A stretch of DNA of 64,000 nt, from the NCBI GenBank assembly GCA_020631735.1, contig CM036168.1:101452036-101516035 (forward strand), in the 5' to 3' direction. The notes under the pieces were generated by a model. The model worked only from the letters and a program-made list of their open reading frames with translations. It had not been told where the DNA came from and did no database searches. How positions within the stretch are numbered: position 1 is the first letter of the stretch; each line of letters starts with the position of its first letter. Positions 1 through 10,971 of the stretch are shown in pieces. The position numbers and the translations under genes are program-made. Origin of the DNA: Saccharum officinarum. Lineage: Eukaryota > Streptophyta > Magnoliopsida > Poales > Poaceae.

Positions 1-890
1 GACTTCTTTCTTTTCGCCCATTTGATCTTCGAGCCTCTTGATCAGTAGATCTACCTTGGCAGTCAGTATGTCTACCTCTTTGAGTTGATGCATACCTCCT
101 CCTCTCTTACGAGGTTGAACACGTTCTTCATTCCAGCTCTGATTGGAAGCCATCTTCTCAACAAGTGATGTTGCATCTGCGACGTTGAGTGACAAGAATG
201 CACCTCTAGTAGCAGCATCAATAGTCTCACGGGTGCTAGTGTTTAGCCCATGATAGAAAGTCTGCAATAATAGCCAACTCTCTATCCCATGATGAGGACA
301 TTCTGTAATATAATCTTAAAGGCATTCCCAAGCTTCGGGGATTGATTCATCATGTTGATGTTGAAAGCTTAAAATTTTCCCGCGCAGAGCATTGGTCTTG
401 CCTATGGGAAAGAACTTGGCCAGAAAAGCAGTTGAACAGATATTCCATGTAGTGTGTTTCTCTCTGTTTGCATAGAACCACTGCTTAGCTTTTCCTAATA
501 GTGAAAATGGGAAAAGGCGGAGTAAAATAGCATCTCTACGTACTCCCTTGATAGTGAAGGTGTTGTAGATCTCTAGAAAGTGTTGTAAATGTGCACTTAC
601 ATCTTCATGAGCCTTTCCATAAAACTAATTAGCTTGCACCGTAGTAATGAGTGCAGGCTTGAGCTCGAATCCATTGTCTCTAACATTGACTTCAGGTCTA
701 GTATGAATATTTGTTGTTGTCGGAGCAGAGAATTCATGGAGACTCTTCTGTGCCATAGCCTCAAACTCTGGTATCAAACTTCTTCTGATTCAGTGGTCTT
801 CCAACTCAAGAACAAGAACCTTCTTGAGTTTAGCTCTAGTCTTCTTGAGTAATGCTTCTGGATCATCAACCAAGTTTTTTGGAAGATTAC
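1..890 (-). pseudogene. Athila-like gypsy gag (partial, broken)
   Basis: Read on the minus strand in one frame, this stretch gives a typical Athila-type Gag. In order it has a leader with a lysine-rich helix (NLPKNLVDDPEALLKKTRAK), then HLQHFLEIYNTFTIKGV, FPFSLLGKAKQWFYANRE, ALRGKILSFQHQHDESIPEAW and MASNQSWNEERVQPRKRGGG. These are family landmarks of retrotransposon Gag, which packages element RNA into cytoplasmic particles. Three in-frame stops break it: TGA at 790-792, TAG at 625-627 (a Gln position in relatives) and TAA at 316-318 (also a Gln position). The gene continues beyond base 1, so the zinc knuckle and pol are outside the window. It lies directly downstream, in minus orientation, of the PBS at 1020-1040. 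I am confident of the family. The exact start is uncertain, because no clean ATG is present. Confidence 0.85.
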
Positions 891-1019
891 ACATACATTA
901 CCCTGCATAAGATACACAAGTAGACGAAACAAGGGTAAACCTATTATGAGTAGAGATCAATGGTCATTTTTTCTTCTCAGCAGTTACATAAAATTATAAT
1001 TACTTTCTAAGTTAGATAC

Positions 1020-1040
1020 CTTCCCCGACAATGGCGCCAA
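1020..1040 (-). promoter_or_regulatory. Primer-binding site, Athila-type
   Basis: On the minus strand the sequence is TGGCGCCATTGTCGGGGAA followed by GG. This matches the Athila-type PBS pattern (TGGCGCCGTTGCCGGGGA). It sits 8 nt inside the LTR end (CCAACA), the same spacing as in the related element at 60342-60350. It fixes the orientation of the element as minus. Confidence 0.85.
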
Positions 1041-1479
1041 AAATCCTTGTTGGCATATCTTAACTCCATTACTAAAAGTAGTATTACTCCTACTAATAGC
1101 AATGGCGCCAGAAATGATATAGTAATTATTAACTTGTCACTGTTACAGTAGCCACCTATCAATTAACCTTCATCTCTAATATTTAACTAGGTTGTCATCC
1201 CTAGTGATGAACTTAGAAATGTTGTTGGTTCTATCTAGCATTACTACAAAAATAACACTAGACAGGAATCTATTATTTCATGTAACTAAAAAGAATATAA
1301 AGATAAGAATGGGAAGAATAATTCTGCAAGCGGACAGATAATTATACCATTATAGCATTTTACCCAAGAGTATTCCAAGGTTGTTGATTTATAATTTTAC
1401 CACTGGGAAGGTATGACTATTCTATGCAATGCACTAGTATTGATAATTCATGAATATGCATGAGAGAATGAACCAACAT

Positions 1480-2577
1480 TGTCGGGTATCGAAATACCCA
1501 AGGTACCCAACAGGGGGTAAAATACGGCACCCTGCACATTTGTAGGCCCATCGTAGGGGACTCAAAAAGCACTGACAGTGTGTCAGTCGCTCAAGGCGTG
1601 AACGGCAAACTCTATCTCGCCCGAGCCTGTGGAGAGGCCTCAGGCACGATAGGCGTCTCGGGCACCATTTCTCTATCTCGCTCGAGCCCCCACGGCATCA
1701 TCAAAGGTGGCTGACCCCCCACGGCGCATTTCCGCGCCTCGCTCGAGGGGCACATGGAACCCTCAGGCAAGACGGGGAGCCACGGGGGCCCCCAACACGG
1801 TGCTCGCTCCATCGACGTGGTGGACGTGAACGTGCACAGTCAACAGGGGCACAGGAACCACGCCCTGACTTGAGTTGACCCCGGTCATTCTACTACAACG
1901 ACATCCATACCTCCAGAGCAACGGGGGTGACGACAGATGTGCCACCTAAACCCCTCACTACGAAAATCCCGGCGCACATGTCAGCCACCTTCATGGCACA
2001 GGGATGTACAGGTCAAAGCATGGCCCTGACATGTCACACCAGCGAATGGAGAGGCCAAAAGATCAACACCCCGCATGACTCCACGCTATAGGGAAACTGT
2101 TCTCACCGGATAAGGAGGAGGACAGCTACGCCCGAGGCCACCTTTTTGCCTTTCTCTTTCTTTTTTCCCGTTTTCACCACTTTACCACAAATGTAACCCG
2201 AGCCCTCCACTTAGAAGCTATAAAAGGGGAGGCAGGGGCTAGAGCGAGGAGGCAATCAGGCGATCAAGAGAAAAAAGAGACGAAACGACCAAGCAACAAT
2301 AGCTAGAACCCACCTCAATCGAAACCACCACCACCGCCACTCTAGAGACCTAGGACCTGCTCTCTCTCTCTCTCTCTCTTGAAAGCTTGTAACCCCTACT
2401 ACGAGCACCCCGATGCAAGGCAACATGAACCGCAGTGAAACCCACTGGACGTAGGGCCGTTCATGCCCGAACCAGTATACATCCTTGTGTCCGCTTTACA
2501 CACCATCAGGGTCTAGACGCGCAGATACAAATTCACTAGTCACTCTGTTTAGACACCTAGTCCTCTAGACACCGACA
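1480..2577 (+). repeat. 5' LTR of the Retand-like element
   Basis: This 1098-bp LTR is nearly collinear with 11852-12948. It has a TATA box (TATAAAAG, 2219-2226), then a leader with a TC microsatellite (2364-2379), and ends at ACCGACA. The two copies differ by many single-base changes and 1-2 base indels, so the insertion is not recent or one copy is poorly sequenced. Confidence 0.9.
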
Positions 2578-2600
2578 ATTAGCGTGCCAGGTAGGGGCCT
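2578..2600 (+). promoter_or_regulatory. Likely primer-binding region
   Basis: The sequence AGCGTGCCAGGTAGGGGCC follows the LTR end. Many Retand/RIRE2-class grass elements have GCGCGCCAGGTAGGGG at this position. I infer the PBS from position and this resemblance. The tRNA was not determined. Confidence 0.55.
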
Positions 2601-2632
2601 TCTGCGCGTCACAATCCATCTACTAGATCTTG

Positions 2633-3157
2633 ATGGCCAATCCTCGCATCCGCTTCGCCCTAGCCTCCCATGTCTGGTTCGAGAACCTAGATTTCATCTA
2701 CATGGGAGTGGACTATGATCTGGTCCTTCTCCCCCCTGATGTTGACGTCGATGCCATCTCTAAAGCCCTGTCTAATCTTCGCCTAGGCACGAGCGAGGGG
2801 CAGGCCCTTGAGAACGACCGCCTAGGGGGTTTCCAAGGCCAAACGATGCCGGTCAGTAAGCCATATGACCACGGGAGGGGCCGTGGCCAGTCTTTGACCG
2901 CAATACGTTTTGATCCGTCTGCGGGGGAGATTTCAGCAGATCTACCGACTCACCATGCGCAGGCTATCGCGGAGGTACTCGCGACTACTGAGACAACTTC
3001 TAGTACTAGCTCCGACGAGGATGACAGCAGCTGGGCCGGCGCCGACTTCTCCGGGCTCAACAACCCAGGGGCTCTACGTCGTTTCATCGGTGTCTGTGAC
3101 TACCTCCTCGACAACGGCGACTCCGACGACGACGGCTACGAGCTCACATGGCCATGA
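2633..3157 (+). CDS. Short gag-like protein of the Retand-like element
   Basis: ATG at 2633 opens an uninterrupted 174-residue ORF that begins MANPRIRFALASHVWF and ends DDDGYELTWP, stop at 3155-3157. It lies 55 bp after the 5' LTR, where gag is expected. The C-terminal part contains LRRFIGVCDYLLD followed by an acidic tail. This resembles the LRRF-x-x-xCDYCL region in the N-terminal gag segment of RIRE2/Dasheng-class elements. The usual central Gag domain and zinc knuckle do not follow: after the stop the sequence is AT-rich and non-coding. It may be a truncated Gag kept by a non-autonomous element. Family assignment is moderately sure; the function is inferred. Confidence 0.6.
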   Translation: MANPRIRFALASHVWFENLDFIYMGVDYDLVLLPPDVDVDAISKALSNLRLGTSEGQALENDRLGGFQGQTMPVSKPYDHGRGRGQSLTAIRFDPSAGEISADLPTHHAQAIAEVLATTETTSSTSSDEDDSSWAGADFSGLNNPGALRRFIGVCDYLLDNGDSDDDGYELTWP

Positions 3158-3824
3158 CGCTGGAGGATGGAGGTCATGCACGGCACCAACACACCATGAT
3201 CGGTAGATCACCGCATCATCCCCTGCCCACGATCTATTATTCTGTTCGAACATTATCTTTTCGTACTGGTGAAATAGTTGCACGTTATCTGCTATAATTT
3301 ATTTCATCGTCTACGTGTTAAATCATGGGTTATATTATCAGTGATAATTACGCGATATGTTTCATATTATCGGCAATAATTATGCGATACTTTTCTGCCC
3401 TTTACGGTCCAATCACGACATGGAGTTCGAAGGCTAGCCCGTGAAGGGTTCGACAGCCGCTCCGAGCCACCCGAGGGAGGGATGGTATGAGAAGGGGCAA
3501 CGAACGGCTAGTACCCGAACGCACGGAGGGTCATGGGCCTTCTCGAACCATGTTCAAGTCTAGGCTGGTTTACGGTTCGGGAGTTTTTTTAGAAAAAAAG
3601 ACAGTGAGCTCTCGGGGACAGTCGAACGACCCCGGGAACTCCCCGAACCAACCGCCAGGAAATTTTGAATTCGGTCATTAGCTTACTTTCGTTGGATCCC
3701 TGCGAACGGGAATCGAGGCTTCACTTGAACCGACCCGATTGCAACTCAACGGGCACCACGGCTCGACCCAGCGAGGGAATCTATGGCGTTGTCCAACCCT
3801 CCTCTTTGCAGAAAAATGCGTGAG
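3158..3824 (+). other. Internal non-coding DNA of the Retand-like element
   Basis: I see no supportable gene. The stretch has an AT-rich part (3230-3400) with a repeated GCGATA motif, then a GC-rich part. It ends at GTGAG, the first copy of the target-site duplication of the solo LTR that follows. Confidence 0.6.
3820..3824. repeat. Target-site duplication GTGAG (left copy)
   Basis: Identical to 8010-8014. The pair marks the borders of the solo LTR. Confidence 0.9.
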
Positions 3825-6800
3825 TGTAACACCCCTGGTGTTATGGTAACTAAAACAGGCCATGTCATCATATGCATTGCAAAGCATTCATGTTTTAGTC
3901 AACTCTGATGTGCATCAACTAAAACAAATTTACATTCATAGATTGATTGAGTTGTTGTGATGTTTGACTTGAATCTAAAACCCTAATTTTGAATGCCATT
4001 TCAAATACTTGGATTATACCCTATGTAATTTGAGGTGTAAAGTTGTGCTCTACACTAGTGTAAAGTGTCGGGGATAAACTCAAGTGCAACATTTAAAAAT
4101 GAACTCCAAGTTTGAGGTTGAATTTATGTTCCAAAACTTGCCCTGAGTTTTCTAATTCAAATTAGGAGCTTTATTAAAATAAATTTATAATTCCAAATTG
4201 GTTCAAACAAATGTGGCATTGGGTAGGTCACATGTGATTTGACGCAATGGTACATTTGGATAATAGTTGTGATCATCAATTAATCATCAATTAATGTAGA
4301 AACCAAATCAAGTTTGAATTTGATTCAAAACCCTGATTTTTGGAAAACCCCATTTACCCCCTTTTGTGTAATTCAAAATATAAAAAGAATTTGGGGGTGA
4401 GCCAAAAAGCAAAGTTGTAAATCTTGTCAAGTTGTACAATTTTGGTGTTTGGAGTTTTCAAAGTTTTAGCATAAAATTTGGAGTAGTTTTGAAAAGATTC
4501 AAATCTCAAATTTGACCCCTTTTCATTTCTCTATTCCAATTTCAAAATGAAGGCATAATTTGAAAATAGTTTAAATAGCAAAGTTGTAGGTCTAGCCAAG
4601 ATATACAACTTTGGTGTTTTGAGTTTTTAAAGTTTCAATATAAAATTTAAAGTAATTTTGAATTTACCAATTTCTAGAAATTGTCCTCTTTTCATTTTAA
4701 ATTCAAATTTCAAAATCTAAGCTGAATTTGAAAAAGTTTTTATTAAGAAAGTTCTAGGATTTGAAAATTTAAGCAACTTTTGTTTTTGGAGTTTTTTTAA
4801 CTTCTTTAGAAAATTTGTGAGTAATTTGCAAAATGAGGCCAGTGGCATTTTTGTAAATATTTCAAAATCGGTTTCACAGCTGGGCGCCACCACCTGCTCG
4901 CCACCGAGCTGCTTGCCGCCAATCGGACACCGCCCTCTTGCACCGCCTCTGCATGCGTTGCCACGCACCTACTCGCATGGTGACTACAAGCTGCTGTTGG
5001 CTCGTCCAGAAGCATCACCGAGCTATTATGTCGAACTGAGCCGGTGTTGTCCTCCTCTGTTTCGCCATCGTCGCTATCGAGCCTCATCACCTCGCCGGAG
5101 AAATTTGCCCTCCTCGCTTAGCCACCACTCAATTGCTCTCATAGCTCTCTCTGCAAGCTCCCTACGCAAGTACTAAGCACGCTCGTCTCGTCTCTAGCTG
5201 TTCAGCGCCACCGCACGCCGTTTTCTCCCTCAGAACCAGTCACAGCGCCGCCGCCACCGCCCTCACCATAGACGGCGTACCACCGTTGCCTCCTTGCTCC
5301 ATCTTGATAGCCAGTAGTGCTCGCGGTGAGCCCCTGATACTTTCCTTACCCCCCTTTCTATCTCTACCGGGTCTGTTTGGTCGGAGTAGCGGCGCTCCGT
5401 CGCACCAAAGAAGCTTTGAGCTGCCATGACCGCTGGCGCCTGTGCTCCATAGCCTTAGGGGTCCATCTTGGGCTGTCTGTGTGTGCGGGGAAGTCCGGGT
5501 AGTAGTTGAAGGCAGCTAGCGCCACCAAGGACCTCACCGCTGGCGAGATAGCCGCCGACGGTCAGCTCTGGTCATCGGCCAGAGAGGGAAGGGGGATGAC
5601 ATGCGGGACCTCGCTGTCAGCCTCAGCGCAGAGGGAGGGGAGGTTGCCTATTCGGCCTTGGGCCATAGCTAGGCTGGGCTATCTTGGGCACGGCCAACTG
5701 CAGTCGCGGGCCGGTCTAGCAGAGAGGGTAAGAGAGTGGGCCGAGGGGGAAAGAGGAGAGAGGAGCGCTCTCGGGCATCACGGGCCCAGTCGGTTGGGAC
5801 AGAGTGGGCCGAAGAAAAGAATTTGTTTTTCCTTTTTCCTAATAAATAAATAGTACCAAATTTTGTTTATTTCATTGTGAAATAACCAGGGCTCCAAAAA
5901 TTATAAAAAAATTTGTGTAGCCTCTCTGTGATGTATACTGTCTAGGAAAAATATGAAATGCCAATTTTGATTACCTTTTGCATGTCATTTAATTAGCTCC
6001 ATTAATGGATAAATGAGTTTTCCATAATTTTTCTAGGCTTAAATAATTATACAAAAATTGTGAAAATTGTTTTGCCACTTAGTTATGAGGTAAGCTTCTT
6101 AAAATAAAAATTTGAGCTTAATTGGACAAATTTGAATTTATACTTAATTTAGGCTTTATTAATTACTTAGTTAACCAAGTAATTAGTGCTTAATGATTTA
6201 GGGTTTGTTTGACTTTGTGATTGAATGTTAACCTTGGGTCATTAACACTTAATGATCTTTGGCATCTTATTTAGTTAGTTGAGCTCATGTTTACCATGTA
6301 ATTTATGAACCCTAATGACATTTCATGTGAAGTAAAACTTGTCGAAACCCTAATACACTTAGTTATTTAGTTTTGTTGTTTTGCAACTGTACCATGAAGG
6401 AAAGTTGTACTCAGCTTCTTAATCTTGTTATGCATCTACCGCGCATCATGTTTCGTACTTCATCATATTGAGCATACATTATCATCTCATGTAGTCCCCG
6501 TGAATGAGGAGATTAACGTGGTCGAACCAGTCCCCGAAGAAGAGCCGTTGTTAGTGGAGGTTGGGTTTGATATTTGTGGGACTGACCCGGAACCCAAAAT
6601 TTCCATCGATCAAGGCAAGCTCCGGATGCATTTAAACCTTCCTTGCGTTTTGAAAAGCTTTACTTCACTTATATTAATGCTTTGTTGCATTAGGTGACAG
6701 GAGTTGAGTGATAACCTAATTACTGCACTACCATCCTTGATGCTTCAATATTATCCTTGTTACTGTTTTATTTGAAAATACTTAGTATGCTTAGCCTTGT

Positions 6801-8009
6801 TAATGAGAAAACTTTGAAAATGTTTAACAAAGTTTGAAGGGTTGTGGTGGAACAATTGAATGAATGATGATGTTAATTTGAGACCGGTCAGCGAACTTGC
6901 TTCGGGAAAGGAGTCCCAATGTAGTGTCTCCGATTGTGTCGGTTAAGAACCATACCGTTGTAGGCCCGGCTATGTTTTGAGACTTTGCAACTGGCCACAT
7001 GCTCTGGTAAGCCTAAGACCTCGGTAATTCTATCATGTGAACGGCTAACGGTGCACTAGGAGTAGAGAGATGGTGAGAGTAGTGTGTACCCTCATAGCCA
7101 AGGGCTGGATTAGAGGTGTACAGTACTCTCGGGTGGCGCTGGACCTGGTCATATTTTGGAGGATTCTGGTGAAGGTTGATATATGTAGGTTTGAGTCCTG
7201 CATATGTCATATGGTTAGGGATCCCTAGCTGGGTATAATCGATTCGAATTATCATTGCTCCTTGGTCATGGAGACTCAATCACCTGACCTATACCATAGT
7301 TAACAAGTGGAACTTTGGTCAGAGATTAAGAAGGAAGTTGTATGAGTTACCTGATCTAGACTAGGGTCACTTGTATTTTGTAATAACTAACGATGATTTA
7401 AAAGGTTGATCTTAAGGACTCACCATTAGTAGCTTTTATGCAAATGAACTTTGATTCTTGTTACATCCTCACCTTGATTCCCTTGAGCCTGCATTCTTGA
7501 GTCTTCTCCACCCTTTTCATCGGATAAGTCTTATGGAGTACTTTTGTACTCAGGGTTTGTTAAACCTTTGTTACAGGTATGCCTCATGAGCAGGTTTGTT
7601 TCGGACCCTACTGCATGACCATCTTTGCGGTAAGCAACGATGAGTAGTATGTTTGGCTCTTGGGCAGAGCAATCCGTTTCTGTGGTCTGTAAAAAAGTTA
7701 CTAATGCTACTCCACTACTATGGTTGTAATAACTAAACTTAAGGTTTGTAAGGTTTGGGACAAATAGTTTGTAAATTATGATATGTAAGACTTCCGCACT
7801 TTTACTCTGATATAATTTGTTATATAAACTATTGTAATACTGCAATGCCTCTGTAATGTGATCCTGCTTAGAAGATCGTGGATGATTCAGGTTTCCCGAG
7901 GACACCCGATAGACTTCTTAAGTTCTGTGGTACACATGCATAGCCGTCAGAGGTCTTTGAGACAATGACAGGTGCATGTGGGCCATATTATTTAGGAGGT
8001 TCTACCATA
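3825..8009 (+). mobile_element. Del/Tekay-type solo LTR with a perfect 5-bp TSD
   Basis: The segment begins TGTAACACCCCTGGTG and ends GGTTCTACCATA. It is flanked by identical GTGAG copies at 3820-3824 and 8010-8014. The start matches the chromovirus 3' LTR at 22815 (TGTAACACCTCAGGTG). A promoter-proximal block with GTACTTTTGTACTCAGGGTT near 7540 matches GTACATTCCAGTACTCAGGGTT near 27333. No internal region or second LTR is present, so this is a solo LTR left by LTR-LTR recombination. The terminal CA has become TA. The LTR is 4185 bp and contains a GC-rich island of about 1 kb (4880-5810) between AT-rich flanks. Confidence 0.9.
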
Positions 8010-8014
8010 GTGAG
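8010..8014. repeat. Target-site duplication GTGAG (right copy)
   Basis: Identical to 3820-3824. Joining the flanks restores the interrupted Retand-like internal sequence. Confidence 0.9.
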
Positions 8015-8070
8015 GGATATACTAACAAAGTCACTTAACTAGCCCCGCGCGCCAGTAAAGACTTTGAAGG

Positions 8071-8480
8071 ACCTGGGGGCAGAAATGCCTGACCCACGAA
8101 CGAATTTTCTCGAGCGTCCCAATGGGCCAGCGATCCTAAGACTTAGGCGAGAGAGCCCGACCCCTCCTCGGGGGCACGGGACCTAGGGGCAGAAATGCCC
8201 GACCCATGAACAAATTTTTCCGAGCATCCCAATGGGCCAGCAATCCTTAGATTAAGGCGAAAAAGCCAAACCCCTCCTCGCGGGCGCGGGACCTGGGGGT
8301 ACAAATGCCCAACCCACAAACGAATTTTCCTGAGCATCCCAACGGGCTAGCAATCCTAAGACTAAGGCGAAAAAACCTAACCCCTCCTCGTGGCACAGGG
8401 CCCGGGGGCAGAAATGTTCGACCCACGAGCGAGCTCTCCCGGGCGTCCCGACGCACCTACGGTCCTAGGTAATGGCAGGA
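8071..8480 (+). repeat. 110-bp tandem repeat, about four units
   Basis: Units start at about 8071, 8181, 8291 and 8400 with ACCTGGGGGCAGAAATG or close variants. Each contains GACCCACGAACGAATTTT, GAGCGTCCCAATGGGCCAGC and a line ending in CCCCTCCTCG. Unit lengths are 110, 110 and about 109 bp, and the last unit is the most diverged. The array lies in the Retand-like internal region between the two nested LTRs. The short reading frames across it on both strands are by-products of the repeat. Confidence 0.9.
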
Positions 8481-8532
8481 GCCTCGGTAAGAACGCATCT
8501 GACCCCACCTCGGGACGCGAGAAACTGCTACA

Positions 8533-10076
8533 TGTTGACGGTAGACAAGTATCATTTTTAACCATCAACATAGCATGAGAAATGGTCTAAATATAAATAC
8601 TATCTAGATATAGGGGTTACACTGATAGAATTTCATGAGTTTTGGTGAATATCTATTTCTACAGGGGGGTTATCAGGAAAGAACCAAAGGAGGTCCACAT
8701 GTCAGATTTACATAGAGAGAAACCGACCATACTTTGAAAAAGAATATTTTAGAAGACTCGAGAAGATCTTCCCCCAAGGGAGAGGGCCCACTGGCCAGGC
8801 AACAGGGGCGACCGCCCCTGGGCCTGGGCGCCTGCCCCACCTAGGTGGCCAATCAGCTTCCACCTCGTGGATCATGCCTCCACCGCCTTTGAGGATCAAT
8901 AATAATCGTTCATCAAGGTCGGTTTGATCCAAGGGATGTGGTGCTTCCTAGAGGGCTATATAAGCAAGGCCCCTGGCCCTAGGAGAAACCCTAATTCATT
9001 CAATTTATTCATCTCATTCCATTCAGAGAAGCCCTAGAGCCACCATCTCAATTAGATCTCTAGTTTAGCATAGCTACATAGGATTAGAACTAGAAGGAGC
9101 CAATCATTGCTTGATTTCCGGATCTGTCAAGAGAATACTTGGTAATTCTCTTCTACTTTTGTATTTGTTCTTATATTATTCATCTAGTTCATCATTTGTA
9201 TGAATATGACTTTAGTCTATTCTATCATATTGGATATGACTTTGCTCTATTTGATTATATTCTCAATTATATTGTTCTTAGTCTACTTTGATTATACGCT
9301 TGGCATAGTTCGATCAGAATTATATTCAAGTATAGGATCGTATAGCGCTTGCTCATTGATATCATGGGTGAGTGGTAAACATTGTGTAGGCGTGGTGCCT
9401 ATACCGTATTTACCTGCGATTGCACCCTATATTCCAGATCGTGTGGTAGATCGCGGGAGCGACAGTCCTGTTGAGTCCTTTGTAGTCCACCTCCCGAGTA
9501 TAGGGCAGGTAGAGCACAACTATTACAGGGAAGTGACGGCTATGTTCTATATCTTCCTTAGTAATATCACTATGCATAGATATAACCTTTTCTTGCTATG
9601 ATTGCCAAGTGTAATTACACTAATCATCGTATGCTTTGACCTTATAGTTAGAATAACTTAGGATTTATCCTGATAGTTCATCCTAATCCATGCTAGTGCT
9701 ATATATCTAGAGTAATCTATTGAGATGTTTATCATTATATATGGCTATGTGCTTACCAGTTATCCTTTATTATTCATATATTATTTATCTTATGACACTT
9801 ACCCTGTATGAGAAGATAGATAAAGACATGGTTATACTCTCCATTAGCACATGCAGTGATGCTCATTACTCATTATCCTTAGCATCCCTTTCCAGTGGTA
9901 AAAATATGAATAACGATACCTGGATTACTCCCAGTTAAAATGCTACATCGGTATAATCTGTGCGCTTGCAGATTTCATATTTATTTCAGAGGAGCATTTG
10001 CATATTTTAGTACCAGCACCTTTGGTGTCATGCTGGGGATGACAACCTAGCTTAGGTTGCATTAGAGGTGTCAACA
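8533..10076 (+). mobile_element. Athila-like LTR insertion (solo-LTR-like) with TSD CTACA
   Basis: The segment starts TGTTGACGGTAGACAAGT and ends GTGTCAACA. CTACA flanks it at 8528-8532 and 10077-10081. It has a TATA box (TATATAAG, 8957-8964) after the family line GGTCGGTTTGATCCAA, and a GTGGTAAAAAT block near 9896. It is collinear with the LTRs at 1048-14195 (minus) and 58875-60341. Oddly, an LTR-end-like ACCAGCA at 10012-10018 is followed by a PBS-like TGGTGTCATGCTGGGGATGAC (10023-10043), still inside the TSD. The remnant may therefore be an LTR plus a short internal piece, or the family may carry a PBS-like block in its LTR. Confidence 0.8.
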
Positions 10077-10081
10077 CTACA

Positions 10082-10300
10082 CTCAAACGTCTAATCAATC
10101 TACACGCGCACAAGTTAGTTCCTCCCCAAGAGGAAACCGTCAATAGGCAGGGTCTCAGCGACCTCGCCAATACCACTATTGACATTCAATACGAAACAAA
10201 ATGATAAGATTGGGGAAATAGAATATAACAACAATCAAATGAACTGATTTCATAGATAAATCATTTTACATTTTTGGGGAAAGGGGGTCCTAGACTAGGC
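10082..10300 (+). other. Internal Retand-like DNA, 3' side
   Basis: This stretch resumes the Retand-like element after the nested LTR. No coding frame is supported. It leads into the convergent antisense gene that ends at 10301. Confidence 0.4.
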
Positions 10301-10971
10301 CTACGGGTCCTTGTTGAGAACCTGGTCCGCAGGGATCAGGGTGGCGACGACGTTCGTCGCTGGTTCGAAGCCCTCGAGGAGGTCCTCGTAGTCTTCGAGC
10401 CCTTTCCCCAGCAGGAAGCCCTTGACGTCCTGAAGCTCCACGCCTGTGGCCACCTGGGCCATTGTCAGCGCAACGTCCGTCCCTCGATGAATGTCATGCT
10501 CGATCGCCGCCTGGATCAGCGCTCACGCGCCGAGAAGGTGCTCCTCCTGACGCCCCGCCGGAGCGCGGACAAAATCTGCCAGGACATCAGCGACGTCGTG
10601 GAGGGAATCTACCTCCGCGAGCAGTTCTACCCAAAACAAACGATGGGCATTAGACTTTAAAGATCGACTAAAAGACCAAATGAGGAAGCGGTAAATCACT
10701 CACCCGTGCACCGACGGTCGGACTCCGTTCGTTGCAAATGGGTGAGCACCGCCTCCTCCTCCAAGGAGGTCACCACCGCCTTCAAGGTGGCCAACTCCTC
10801 CCGTGCCTCCTGAAGTGAGGTAGGAACGCCCTAGGCCGCCGCATTTTGGGCCTGCCCGTACCCCGATGAGGAAGTGATGCCGGGATTATGGCGACGGCGG
10901 CGAGAAGGCGCCCTGTCCCCTTCTCCCGGTGCACTCACGTGAGAGCCCCTAGATGAGTTGTCGTGCCCCAT
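10301..10971 (-). pseudogene. Antisense two-exon gene of the Retand-like element (broken)
   Basis: On the minus strand, ATG at 10971-10969 begins MGHDNSSRGSHVSAPGEGDR. A basic stretch (SRRRRHN) follows, then a helix rich in Glu, Leu and Ala (LQEAREELATLKAVVTSLEE). A donor G|GTGAGT at 10704/10703 and an acceptor TAG|AA at 10627/10626 bound a 77-bp intron. The codon split by the intron stays in frame and reads Glu. Exon 2 gives LLAEVDSLHDVADVLADFV, then MAQVATGVELQDVKGFLLGK, and ends TAG at 10303-10301. Two in-frame stops break it: TAG at 10833-10831 and TGA at 10525-10523. Antisense ORFs downstream of pol are known in Tat/Retand-class elements; their function is unclear. The splice sites are inferred from consensus and frame. 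Confidence 0.7.

Noticed and set aside
5506..5853. ORF of 115 residues in the solo LTR
   Set aside because: Low-complexity GC-rich sequence within an LTR, no recognised motif.
8071..8480. Possible CRISPR-like array
   Set aside because: The units are contiguous 110-bp tandem repeats without spacers, in a plant retrotransposon.
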